Below, piece after piece: positions 36,850-48,926 of a stretch of 64,000 nucleotides of DNA; the stretch's first letter is position 1; each line of letters begins with the position of its first letter. The DNA is from Aquanectria penicillioides (taxonomy: Eukaryota > Ascomycota > Sordariomycetes > Hypocreales > Nectriaceae), in NCBI GenBank assembly GCA_003415625.1, contig PYIU01000005.1:4221001-4285000 (forward strand), written 5' to 3'. The translations under genes were made by a program, and so were the position numbers. The notes below the pieces were generated by a model that was not told where the DNA came from, searched no databases, and saw only the letters and a list, made by a program, of their open reading frames with translations.

Positions 36850-38330
36850 AGCCTATTGCTTATAATTAAGTTCTCTAAAGCTTTATTAGGCATTGGCTTT
36901 ATTATTGCATCTATAGGGTTATTGCTACCCTTAATCTATTTAATTTTATTAATCTTCTATTATTTATATAATTAATAAAGGCCTATTAAATTAATTATTA
37001 ACCTCTTTTTATTAATTAACTTAAGCTTAATTAAATAGTTATAGAGTAAGTAAAAATCTATATAGATTACTAGTAGAATTAATAGTAGTTCTATTCTCTT
37101 TATAATTATATATAATATATATGCAATTATATATTTAAGATTAAACCTATTAATAAAACTATAAATCTTTAATGCTAAAATGCTTTTAGTAACTCTTTTA
37201 TACTTTATTAATAACTAATAAATAATATTGCTATATATAGTAAATGCTTTATTCTTTATGCATTTTTTATTTACTAGTATAATTATATATTCTATTTAGA
37301 AACTTAAATCCTTATTATTTGCAAATGCTCTATCTATAAAGACTATTAGCTTAGCATTTATTAGGTTGATTGCTTTAAAGTAAAGACCTCTCTCTTTATT
37401 GTTTATTTATTAGGCAATCCTTTAATTAATTTTATAGATATTATCCTTAATTAGTTATTATGCCTATATTGCAATAGAGTAGTTATATACTGCCTTTAGT
37501 TAGCAAATAGAAGCAATATATACTCCTTTTATGCATTATTTTATATATTATTATGCTTTATTCTTTATTTTCTTATCTATTATTATAAGCTTTTCTACTT
37601 GCCCTTTTTAAATAATTATTATTTATTTTCTTTCTATCTATATCTAGTATCTATTAAAGTTGCTAGTTATTTTATTCTTTAAGATTATTTAAGGTTTTAC
37701 TTTAAAGCTAGCTTTTTAAAGCTCTTCCTTTTCTTTTGCTAAAAAGGCATTTATTTCTAAATTAAGGGTATTATTAGTCTATAGGCCAGTAATACTAAAG
37801 TCTTTATTGCTCTTTATAATTATTAAATAAGGGTTAAATGCTAATATCTCTATTATTAATTTCTCCTTATAATAGCTATAGTACATTATAAACTAATAGA
37901 CTCTTGCCTTTATAATGCTATATAGTGGCTTTATAACCTTTAGAATTATCCCCTTAAGATACTTCTTTTTTAGTTTTTAGGGTAGATATATTAGTATTAA
38001 TTAATTTAATTAGGATTTTAATTGTAGGTATGCTTATATAATATTATATAGCATTAAATGCATTTCTTTCTTTTAGAAGGTTAGGATAAGGGCTAAGATT
38101 AATTATTAGCTGCATTATTAGATTATTAGTAATTAAGTAAGAATTTCCCTTTTTTTTTTATTGCTATATCTTTATATAATAAAATAAGACTTTTTATAGG
38201 GTATTATTATTATCTTTCCTTTAATTTTATAGACTATTTATAATCTAAAGATATATATTCTATAATATTTATCTTTATTATATAAAATTAATTTTAAAAT
38301 ATTAGTCTTTAGCAATAAGTTTAATTTAGT
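36850..38330 (-). pseudogene. copia-1 reverse transcriptase and RNase H relics
   Basis: Minus-strand words in order: an IKGK...PYKKSYFII segment (about 38.2 kb), VIKPLYSIIKA (about 37.9 kb, for VIKPLYGIPEAG), TGLQTNNTL (about 37.77 kb, the TDD active-site region with both Asp read as Asn), then RNase H FANNKDLS (about 37.3 kb), KRVTKSILALKIYS, and KGSNNPIDAIIKPMPNKAL (about 36.9 kb, for GxxNPADAMTK). These are characteristic of fungal Ty1/copia polyproteins. Confidence 0.75.
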
Positions 38331-41300
38331 ATTATTTAATTCTTTAAATAGTTTATTAAGGCTAGTTATTTTTCCTTTTTAATATAGCCTATATATAAGT
38401 TTTTAATTAATTGCTTTTTTATATATAGTAAAGACCTCTATCCTTCTATTAATTAAGTAAGCATTATTTAAAATAGAGTTCTTCTTTAGTCTTTTTTATT
38501 ATTATAGTAATTTAATTATAGTAGGCTATAAAAAAGGGTTTTTCTTTAGCCTGCCTTTTTATTTTAGTAGTTTTAGTAGGGCATTTTAAGGAGCTAGGTT
38601 TTTTAGAGGTCTGCCTTATTAATAGGGTTGTTTTAGTTTAAAATACTTAAATAGTATTAGAATCTCCTTATATTTCTCTACTAGTATATTTTTAATTACC
38701 TTAGGGTATTAATAATACAGTTATATAGCTATTATTTAGAATACTATTAGTCTATTCTTTATATTTACTATTATTTTAGATTTAATTACTTTAAGGACTT
38801 TATATAGTTCTTTCTATTCTTTATTTTCTTAATAGATATAGACTTTACTCCCTAACTTAAGGGACTATAGTAAGACCTTAATTATATTAGGTCTATTATA
38901 TGTTTTTAATGCCTTATTAACCTTACGTTTTATAATAAGCTTATATAGCTTTACTATTGCTTTAAGGACTGCATTTATATATTAAAGGGATAAAGAAATT
39001 AATAGCAAATCTATTATAACTTATAAATAAGCATTAAATACCAATAAAGTTAGCATTAATCCATTAGGGCTAGCTATATTATTAACTGCCTTAAAGCTTA
39101 TTTAAAGGATTATATTTATAGATATAGTATTTTAAAGTTTAGCCTTTATAATCTTAAATGCATATTATATTAATGCATAATATTATTTAATTTTATTAAT
39201 TAATTAATATACTTTAACTAAAACTTAATAGTAGGTAATGCCTATTAATTTAGCTTTACTTTTAAATTTAATAGCTATAAAATTAATACTAGTATTATAA
39301 ATAATAATATTTAATAGACTAAAGTAAATATTAATCTAATATATCTTTAATGCTTCTTAAGTTTCTTTTATTAATATATTTATAAGGAATTATTCTATTT
39401 AAAAAGATATTATAGCATTAATAATATAAAGAACTAATTAAAAATCTAAATATATTATATTAATAATCACTTTATAATTAAAGTTATAATTATCCTTTAA
39501 TATAAACTTAAATTATTTTAGTGCCTTACTCTTTATTTAATAGTAGTAATAGAACTTTCTTATTATCTTAATTACTTTATATTTAATATTATAGCCTGCT
39601 TTTATTAATAGCTTATATAAATATAATATAAATAAATAATTAAAATGTATATAAATATATTATAGTTTAGCTTTATTAAGGAAAGCAATTACTGCCTTTT
39701 GCCTAATTAAAAAGAATTATAGATATTTCTATTTTTAGATAATTAAAATCCTTTTATCTCTATATACTAATTTATTAGTAATATTATTTAAATAGATACT
39801 AAAGCGGTCTATATCCTTAAGGTAAAGGAGGAATAGTATTAGTATATCTATAATATAGAATAAGACTATTTTAATTAGGGTCTAGACTACTATTATTCCT
39901 AATAAACTATATAAGCTATTACTATTAAAGTGTATTTTAGCTGCTTTTGCTTCCTTTATATTAAGCTTAATTATTAGGTCTTTCTATTATAATGCTAAAA
40001 ATTAATCCTTTTTAGCTATTAATACTATTATAGTACCTATATTTAGTATAATGCCTTAGAATATTCTATATAAATAGCGGTTAAGGAAAAATTACTAGTT
40101 TTTGCCTTACTTACCTTCTTCTTTATATAACTCTTTAAACTAATACTAAAATGCCTTATTTAAGAGGTAGGCTATAATTAAATAGTTATTACTTTTAAAC
40201 TCTTTATTTATTAAGCATTTACTATTATATATATTATTTTATAGTAGCTCTCCCTTATAGCTAATTAAGAAAGCTATATACTTTTATATATTATACTTCT
40301 CTCTTTATAACCTTTATTTCTTAAAGTATTAGTCTTTAGCTTAATATCTTTTATCTTTTAAGTATTTAATAGAAAAATACTCTTTTTTACTATATATATA
40401 ATACTTCTTCTTTTAAGATAGGCTGCTTTAGGTATAGCTATAGTTATATTTTTATTTATACTTTTTATTGTAATTATAGTAGTAGAATTTGCAATTTAAG
40501 ATATATTAGTTTAATATACTTATAATTAATTAGTATTATAATGTTTTAATTAAGAATTAAAGTTATAAGTATAATTCCTTAAATTTCTTTATAGAATTAA
40601 ATAATGCAAATATTAGCTTAAAAATATTATAGTATACTTAAATTATATTTATAACTAATTAATCTTTACCTATATAATTAGGGCTAAGTGCTTTTTAGTA
40701 GAGTTAGAGTTTATTAAATAAAGACTATAGGACTTCTATTATATTCTTTCCTTTATATATCTTATTATTCTTTATAATATTAAATATAAGGGAGCTTTAG
40801 TTTATATAATAGCATTACTAATTAATCTTTATATTAAAGTGGCTTTTTATCTATTTATACATTTTTATAAAGATTAAATTATAGCTAATATAATAAATAA
40901 AGTAATTATTTATTTATTTATTAAAGATTATTAAGAATAGTATATAGAATTAAAATAGTTTTATCTTAATTATTAAGTATATATTAAGAAAGTATTAGAT
41001 CTTATTGTTTAAAATATTATATATATCTTCTATATAGTTCCTCTTTTTATTCTATATTTTTATAAAGTAAGTAGCCTTTATTGAATTTAGCTTTTTATTT
41101 AGAACCTTAATTAAAGGGATTGTTTAATATAATATAGTGTTATTAATATTGTTTTATATGCTTGTTTTAGAAGGAGGGGTTGTTTATTTTATTAGGACAG
41201 TTATACTTATACTGCTTGTCCCTTTGCCTTTCCTTAAGGACATTTCTTAGATTAACCTTTTGTTTTTAGACTTTATTTTTTCCTTTTTGCTATTATATTC

Positions 41301-42153
41301 CTTTTTATTATTATTATTAGGCATAGGGTTCTATAGTATTAGGGTTAATATTATTTAGGATATTGTCTTTTAAATAGTAAAGAGCTTTTATTATTACTAA
41401 TATGCTCTTATCTTAAAGTATACCTTAGATTTGCATAATATATCTTTATTTTAAGTTAAGAGCTCCTTTACCTTTAAGAGTTTAATAAAAATAATATTAA
41501 TCTTTATATTCTTCTTTTTTATATAGATCCCTTTATAATATAGTATATTTCTTAGGCTTCTTTATATAAATATCTTTAGTTAAGTAAAGTTATTAGCATT
41601 TTAGTTTTAAAAGTTCTTTTTAAAGTCTTTTAGTTGCTCTTCCTTTAATAGAGTAACCTTTACCTTATAATTAAAAATGCATCTTAAGGTATATATATTA
41701 TATTCTATCTTTATAGTTTTTAGTTTCTTCTTAAATAGATAATAGATATTTGCTTAATTAAAAAGGTCTATTTTTACTTTAGCTATATTAATTAATTTAA
41801 GGAATTTAATTCTCTTTTTAATTATTAGTTAGGTTCTATTGCTTCTATTTATTTTTTATATAGATATAATACTATATATTATATATTACTTATTATTTAA
41901 TATATTTAATAGTATTATAAAGTTCTATTAGTATATTATAAGGAAATATTATACATTATAGTATACAATAAAGTATGCCTTAAAGGGTTAGTTAAGACTC
42001 CTTTAGTATATATTTAAGTAAATAGTATAGATAGCTTATAGATTGTTTTCTTGTTAGGTTATATATTATAGCACTTAACTTTATACTTAAGGCATATAAG
42101 GTAAATCTCTTTTAGCTTGCTGTTCTATATTACCTAATGGTAATATTAATTAG

Positions 42154-42363
42154 TATCAATAGGCAGTATTACTATATGCAGTGGTTTTATTGTAGTCAAT
42201 TTATCTCTATCTCTCCCTTCCTTTAGAGGAGGGGCTGAAGGCATCTTCCTTATAGAAGAGCCTGTTTTATATCCCTTTAAGATAAGCCTATATCTCTAAT
42301 ACCTATAAAACCGGACTCTAGCGCCCTCTATAATGTCTTTATCACAATATTAAGGAACCAATA
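42154..42363 (-). repeat. copia-1 5' LTR (210 bp)
   Basis: Direct partner of 36583-36792. Starts TATCAATAGG where the partner has TGTTAGTAGG, and ends AACCAATA against AACTAATA. Followed directly by the AAAAA duplication. Confidence 0.9.
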
Positions 42364-42796
42364 AAAAAGGTTATATTTAATAAAAGCTTTTATAATCTCT
42401 TTAATTTTTAAAGTCTTAAATTAAAGCTTTAAATGCTACTATTTAAATTAATAAGCTTAAGCCTTAAAAATAGCTATCTTTAGACCTTAAATTTAGTGTT
42501 TTTTTAAAAAGCTAGTATAATTATATATATAGGCTTTTATTATAATAAATGCACTCTTCTTTATATTATATATATATATAATAATTGCTTGCTTTTCTTC
42601 TATAGTTATAGCTTAAGGTAACTCTCTTTTATTAGTACTAAAAGAAAGCTACTTTTTTACTTTTAATAATAATATATATTTCTTAATAAAAGACTTCTTA
42701 ATATAATATAAATAAGCTAGTTTATTTATAATTAATATATAGGGCAATAAGGGATTTACTTAAATTATCTATAGAATATTTTAATCTAATAGATAT

Positions 42797-43179
42797 TATA
42801 TTAATAGATAAAAACACTAGCTAAAATATATACCCTACCTAAAAGGGTATAGAGTAAGTAAGTTTAATTAAAGATTAAATAGCCTTTTTAAGTAGCTATA
42901 AATAATTTAAAAGAGTATTAAAGCATTTAATTAAATGCTTTAAAGTATCCCTTAAAGAAAAGAAAGAAAGAAAATAGAGTAGAAAGTTATAAATAAAGTA
43001 ATATTATAAAGGGCTGCACTAAGACTTTAATAGAGTCTAAATGCAAGAAATTTAAAATTTTAAAAATAAAAATTAATTAAAGAAAACTGCCTATTTATTT
43101 TATATATCTTTAAGGTCCCTTTTATCTTTTTAACCAATTTAATAATAGATTAATCTATATTACCTTAAACCTTAACTTA
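42797..43179 (-). repeat. solo gypsy LTR (383 bp)
   Basis: Third copy of the gypsy LTR, same length and orientation as those at 22723 and 34749, with no internal element attached. ATAT borders both ends (42793-42796, 43180-43183), consistent with a 4-bp target duplication, though in AT-rich sequence a chance match is possible. Inserted in the right part of the pogo element. Confidence 0.8.
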
Positions 43180-43269
43180 ATATATATAGGCAGTATTTAC
43201 TGTAGTAATATAGAACTTATAAGAAATTTAAGCTATATTAAAATTAAAAGTAAAAATGCAAGAATAATA

Positions 43270-43418
43270 AATTTAGTTAATTTTAGGCTTTAAATAAAGA
43301 AGTTATTAATAAGTTATATTAGAAAAGTTAATTATGCTAGTAATACAGTTATAGCTTTTATTACTACCTTTCCGGCAGGAGAGGTAAGGTTAAAAGCTAG
43401 CTTATATAACCCAGTGGG
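43270..43418 (-). repeat. right terminal inverted repeat of the pogo-type element
   Basis: Inverted copy of 22003-22152, more strongly mutated. TCCGGCAGGAGAGGT is retained in the middle. Ends CCCAGTGGG followed by TA. Confidence 0.8.
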
Positions 43419-43470
43419 TATGCATTATTCTTAATATATAACAATAATTAAGAAGATAGATCTTAAAACA

Positions 43471-43700
43471 TATTAAATAGCTTATATAACCATTTGATAA
43501 CTTTTACTATCTATATATCTATTCTATCTTTAATCTAGCTCCCCCCTTTTAGGTTAGGGGGGTCTATCTTTCCTTTTATTCCTAATATAGGCTAGCTAAC
43601 TAAAGGCTTGGCGAGCCTTCTTTAAGTCAGTTCTAACAACCCTCTATTTCTTATGTAACTCCCTAAAGCATAGGTGTTTTAATATGCCTTTAATCCAATA
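43471..43700 (-). repeat. copia-2 3' LTR (230 bp)
   Basis: Partner of 48927-49155, one base longer because of a six- versus five-G run. Transition-mutated over its right half (e.g. CTAACTAAAGG against CCGACCGGAGG). Confidence 0.88.
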
Positions 43701-43779
43701 CGCCCTTTTAGCTTAAAGGCATAGCCTTTAGGCTAACCTTTAGGATCATTAGGGCTTTATTTTCTTCTTTTAATTCCTG

Positions 43780-44180
43780 CTTTTAGTTTTAGGCCAGTCT
43801 TACTAAAAGGTTAGTAAGCTTTAGCTACTAAATAAAAAACTTAAAAGCCTCTTATAGAAGGCTTTTAGTAAAACTATTAACTAATAGTTAGGCTAATAAA
43901 GTATAAATAATATTAATTTAATCCCTTATAACTTTTTAGTAAAGCTAGTAATTATATATATTAATATACTAAAGCTTTATATATAGCTAAATAAGCTCCT
44001 TTTTAATTAGGCAAATAGTTTATTTATTATTATATTAAATAGTCATTTAAAAAGAAGGGGCAACTTTCTAGTAAGCAATTAATAAATATAGGTTAATATA
44101 TAGGGATAAAATAAAGCGGCTTATAAATAGGGCTTTTTTAGCTACTTATAATAAAGCTAATAATTTAGCTTTTATTATTA
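43780..44180 (-). pseudogene. copia-2 RNase H relic
   Basis: Minus-strand text KAKLLALLQVAKKALFISRF, then YNNKQTICLIKKE (for CDNQQTI.LI.KE), LQYINIYNYQLYQKV (for LRHVDIHNHWLRQEV) and VNSFTKSLL (for ADGFTKALP). This is the second common fungal copia RNase H type, distinct from copia-1. Confidence 0.72.
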
Positions 44181-46649
44181 ATATTATTACTATATCTTGC
44201 TTATTGGCTCTTTAAGAGGTTATATTGCTAAAGAGGCTTATAGTAAATGCCTATAAACTTTAATAGTCTAATAAGTTATTAATAAAACTAATATTAAAAG
44301 CTATTAAAAGGCTATTATCTTTACTGCTAGGCTTAGCTTTATACTGTAAGGAAAATCCCTATATTTATATAAAATACTAAAGGATTTAATCTATAGCCTT
44401 ATAATGCTTAAGGCCTAAATTCTAATTAAATTATACTAGCCTACTTACTATAAAGGCAATATCCAGCTAGATTATAACTATAGTATATATAATAGTGCTA
44501 ACCTTCTATTAGTATAAATTAATTAATTATAGGATTATATTACTATTAGATAGAAGGAGCTCTTTAAGTGCTATTAAAGTCTTATGCCTAAGGTTTAATA
44601 AGGAATTAGCAAATAATTAATAGGCTTTATTAATATAAATGGATTGGAAAAGCTAGAGCTATTAGATTGCTTTATTATAAATAACTTTAATACCTAAGAA
44701 TTAATAAAGGGGCTTGCCTCCTTTAATATAATAGAGTTTTTAAAGAGATTTAATTAATTTAATTGCTTTGCTTTTTAGGGTCTTTAAGTAATAAAGAATG
44801 CAGTTATTTATATAAAAGAAAAAGATAATTTCTTTATATAGCTAGCAGCAGTTTTTATTAAGTATTTAGCAAAAGCTTAATAAGTATAAGCCCTTTTTAA
44901 AATATTACTGCTATAAAAAAGATAACTATTTAAGGCTATATAGGGCCTTTTAAAGCTTAAGGATAATATTAGGTTTTTAGTATTTAATTAGCATTTTTAT
45001 ATAAATATCTTTATTAAGGTCTATATATATAAAGGCATTAACTGCATTATATTGCAATATCTTATAGTTAAAGCAGTTAATTAAAGCTATAAGGGTTTAA
45101 AATAATATTTTAGTTAAAGTAGTTATATAGGTATTTTACTTATCTTTTAGCTATTAATTGCTATAAATTACTAGTTATACCTTAATCTTAATAAAGCGGC
45201 TGTATTTATTAAGCTTATATATATATACCTAATGGCAGCCAAGCATTTAGCAACTGTTTGCTGCTGCTTTAGCTACTTTAATTTATAAGCCTGCTTCTTT
45301 ATGGCTCTAAAGGTAGGAGGTTTTAGCTGCAATTAGCTGGCCTTTATATAGATATTTATCTATTTAAGTATAAAAGCTAAAAAGCCGCTTTAATAAATAC
45401 TAGGGCATTTTAGTAAGTGGCCTTTCTATAAAGGGTTTTTCCTCTCTATAAGTAAAAATAACTTTATTATATATATAGTTAAAAGGGCAAGTTGAGCTTC
45501 CCCCTATTAGCTTTAGTAAGGAGCTAGTTAAGCTACTTCCTTTAGTTTAATAGAAGCGTTTATAATGCTTTTGCCTTTATAGGCTGCCTGCTAGAAATAT
45601 AGCTTTAAATAATATTTTAGGCATTACCCTTTTAGGGATAATTTAATAAGCATTTAGCAGCTTTACTTCTTTAGTATTATTACTATTCTATTGCCCTTAC
45701 CCCTTTATGTTTAGGCAGGTAGCTAAGGCATAGAAAAAGGCTAATAGAGGTAATTGCAAAGGCATAGAAATAACCTTAAATTTAAAAGTAGTATAGATAG
45801 ATTGCTTAATAGGGGCTTAACAAGTATTTGCTTTTTTTTTACTGGCCTTTATATACTTTAGACTATTAGGGTTAGGCAAGATTTTATTTAGTTCTTTATC
45901 TAAAAGCTATAATAATTATAGTGGAGGTTTCTATATTGCTGCAAGCAGCTTTTAAATGCATTTCTATATTGCTTTTAAGTCTTCCTTTAGTAAATTATTC
46001 TAAAGGGTCTTTAAATGCCTATTAAATAGCTAGCGTTTATTAAAGGTTATATCTCTTAAGGTTACTACTTCCTTTAATAGTAGGTTTTAAATCCAAAAGG
46101 AATTACTTAATATATATTCTATAAAGAATCCAATTTAAGCTTATAGAGCCTGCCTTTAAAGACAGTTTTAGTAGAGCTATATATCTACTATTAGCATAAA
46201 GGCTTTATAGCTATATAATTGTAAATAGAATAGATTGGGTTTTGCTATACTATTAATATAGTATTATAAGTAAAATACTTTATAGAGAGACTTTTAGCTT
46301 TAGTAAGCATTTAATAAGCAGTTATAGAGGTAGGTAGTTGCTTTAATAGTTTTTAGCTAAAGGTATACTAAAAGCTTAGTTGCTGCTTTTATTATATAGC
46401 TTTTTTTAATAATAACTGCTATAATGCATTTAATGCCTTTATTTTAGGCTTAAGTATTTAATATAAAGGGCTTGTATTAAATCTCTATTGCCTCTATTTT
46501 AGTAGCTACTTAATAATAGATTATTAAGAGCTTATTATTGCATTTAAAGACCTTTACTATAGCCCTATATTGCACTTTTATTATTTTAATAAAGCTTATA
46601 AAGGCAGTTTAAATTATAGGCATTAATTAGTCTATAGTATAATAATTCT

Positions 46650-47000
46650 ATATATAGCTAAAGGCTTAATTTACTATAATTTATATTAATATATAGCCTT
46701 TATATTTTAATTCTATTAAATAGAAATTAAGGGCAATTTGCTCCTTTAGCTCTACCCTTTTAATAGCTTCTTAAGGTATTTAGCAAACTGCTTAATAAGC
46801 CTTCACTACCCTATAGGCATTACAGTTAACTATTATAATCCTTTAAGGGCTTTAGGGATTATTTAGCTTTAGCCTAATGCCTTAAGCAGCATTTAAAAGG
46901 TGCCTAAAAACATTTAGGCTTAAGTAATTAAATCGCTAATACTATATATATAAATTCCCCTTAAGGGGCCTTTACTAAATCTATAATATATATTTTTAAA
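46650..47000 (-). pseudogene. copia-2 integrase relic
   Basis: Minus-strand text KIYIIDLVKAP.GEFIYIVLAI fits the start of a copia integrase core (xDLVGP...GxxYxVLAID) and is followed by a run compatible with the rest of the core. Alignment by eye only; weaker than the RNase H calls. Confidence 0.5.
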
Positions 47001-48926
47001 TATAGCATTAAGCTAGTAAGCAATTAGCAAGTAGCGCTTAAGGGGCTAGCAACTTATTTTTATTAAAGTGTATATATTTTAAAACCTATTGCCTATAGAT
47101 CTCTTTAATCTTATTAAGGTAGCTGCTATTAGCCCTATATAGGCAGTTGCTATTAGGTTTTATATTTGTAAGGATAGCGCTGGGCGCGTACGAATGTGCG
47201 ACAACCAGGCCCCTTATATACAGTTGTATGGCACAATTCCGGCACATTGTGCCTGAATTGCTTGATCTTTTGGTCTATTGGCCGAGTGGGCATGCCACCC
47301 CATTCTTCACAATATTCTACTAAAACCTTTATTTTCTTAGCTATAAAAAGGATATTAAATTTAATATTAAGGCTCTATAAAGGGCAATATTAAATAGTTA
47401 AAGGGTTATTAGTAAACTATTAGCAAATTATAGGGTTATTATAGTATCTCTATAACCATTAATTAAGATTAATTCTATTCCTAACTATAGAAAGTCTTTT
47501 ATTAAAGCTACCCTTAAATTATATATTTATATAGTATTTCTAAAGATATATATTAATGCCCTTAAGTCTAAAAGGTAGCTTTTCTATAGTAAGTATAATT
47601 TAATAACTATTAAATAGGCATTTACTATTGCTTTTTTTTAGTAAAAGCTTAATATTTAGCATTATTATAAATCGCTTAATATAAGCTTTTTTATTTAATT
47701 TATAATTTTATTACTATTCCTTTTAATATATTCCTTAATTAAGGCCTCTATTGCTTAATTAAGCTACTATTCTTAAGGTTATATCTTTAAAAAGGTATAG
47801 TAGTATTTAGCTAAAGGGTAATAATTGCTAAAATAGGCAGGGTATTATATATTTATACTACTAATAGCACTTAATAGTTATGCTTTTTTTCTTTAGGGCT
47901 TTATTAAGGATTTACTAGCTTCTTTACTTTCTTTATAATAATAATAAAATGCTTTTAGTGCAATCTTTTTTTAAATTAAAACCGCTAGGCTATTAATAAA
48001 TGCTTAGCAAATAGCCCCTAAAACCTTTATAATTAATAGAGTATTTATAATAGCTTTATTTAATTTTATAGCATTATATATATTAATTTAAGACTTAAAA
48101 GATATACCTTTTAATGCTATAATTAAGTCCTTAAACTACTAGCTTGCTTTTATTGCTTTTTAAAGCTTTACTGCTTAGGCTTTTTAAATTGCCTCTTTCT
48201 AAAAGGTAAGCTAATTGCCTATACCCTTATAGGTTATAACTTAAGATTAATAGAGTTTTACTAGCAATTTGCAAAGAGTTTAGCAAGCTTTATATATATA
48301 TTTATCTTCTATTTAAATAAAATAGTTATATAGGGCTTTTATTTATTTAGCTAATACTTTTTTTACTAAATAGTAATAGCAATATAAAAAAGGTAAAATA
48401 GTTTATTAAATTTAATTTTAAATAACTACTATTCTCTTTTAAAAGGCTATATATCTTTTTAATTAATATTTATAATTAGTTTATAGTGCATTAAATGCTA
48501 TTAGGCCTATATTTATAAGATTAATAACTTTAATTGCTTTAATTAAGGATTTCTTACTATTTACTAAATAAAGGGTCTTTAATTTATAATTAATTATAGG
48601 GGTGCTTAATACTGCAGTTAATATAAAGGCACTTATAGCTAATAGTATGCCCTTCCTCTAGCTAAAGGACTTAAGGTTTAAGGGGGTTAGCTTTTTAATA
48701 ATAAAAAGGGGCTTTTTAGCCATTTTAGGGTTAATATAAGGCTAAAGGTCTTAAGTAATAGCCTTTATCTTTAGAGTTAAGTATTAAAAGATTTAATTAT
48801 TATTAGTAATTAATTTAATTAAGATAGCTAAAATTATTATTATTAAAAGACTAATAATTAATTAGCAATTTAGGTAAGGGAGGTATATATATAGTAAAAG
48901 TATATAGTATATATTTAACTGTTAAT

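Larger units (their letters stand above)
36583..42363 (-). mobile_element. Ty1/copia LTR retrotransposon no. 1 (5.8 kb), RIP-mutated
   Basis: Two direct 210-bp LTRs (36583-36792, 42154-42363) bordered by AAAAA on each side (36578-36582, 42364-42368). The copia order on the minus strand is visible as relics: reverse transcriptase about 38.3-37.6 kb and RNase H about 37.4-36.85 kb, the latter ending just before the left (3') LTR. It is inserted in the pogo transposase. The ORF text is full of TAA/TAG at Gln positions and Asn at Asp positions. Confidence 0.85.
22003..43418 (-). mobile_element. Fot1/pogo-type (Tc1-mariner superfamily) DNA transposon, RIP-mutated and filled with nested elements
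   Basis: Ends are inverted copies beginning CCCGGTGGG (22003) and ending CCCAGTGGG (43418), each bordered by TA (22001-22002 and 43419-43420), the expected Tc1-mariner target duplication. The inverted repeats are about 150 bp and share the internal words CTCTCCTGCCGG and CATAATTAACTTTTC. A decayed pogo transposase lies on the minus strand at about 35,480-36,560. Removing the inserted gypsy element (22723-35131), copia element (36583-42363) and solo LTR (42797-43179) leaves about 2.8 kb, a plausible pogo length. All coding capacity is lost to C-to-T/G-to-A changes. Confidence 0.75.

Noticed and set aside
39700..39850. Minus-strand text resembling a reverse-transcriptase YxDD motif.
   Set aside because: True copia-1 RT and RNase H words lie at 38.3-36.85 kb in the right order. 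This position must be integrase or linker.
22003..43418. A Starship-like giant cargo element.
   Set aside because: No tyrosine-recombinase captain or cargo genes. The size is explained by nested retrotransposons, and the TA duplication with inverted repeats fits pogo.
44180..45700. A long plus-strand frame, open if TAA/TAG are read as mutated CAA/CAG, that looks protein-like.
   Set aside because: TGA is almost absent in RIP-mutated DNA, so any frame appears open under this reading. The minus strand of the same interval matches copia RNase H word by word, so the plus frame is a shadow.
47196..47393. Plus-strand frame of 65 codons in the unmutated island.
   Set aside because: Antisense to the copia-2 coding strand; no domain.
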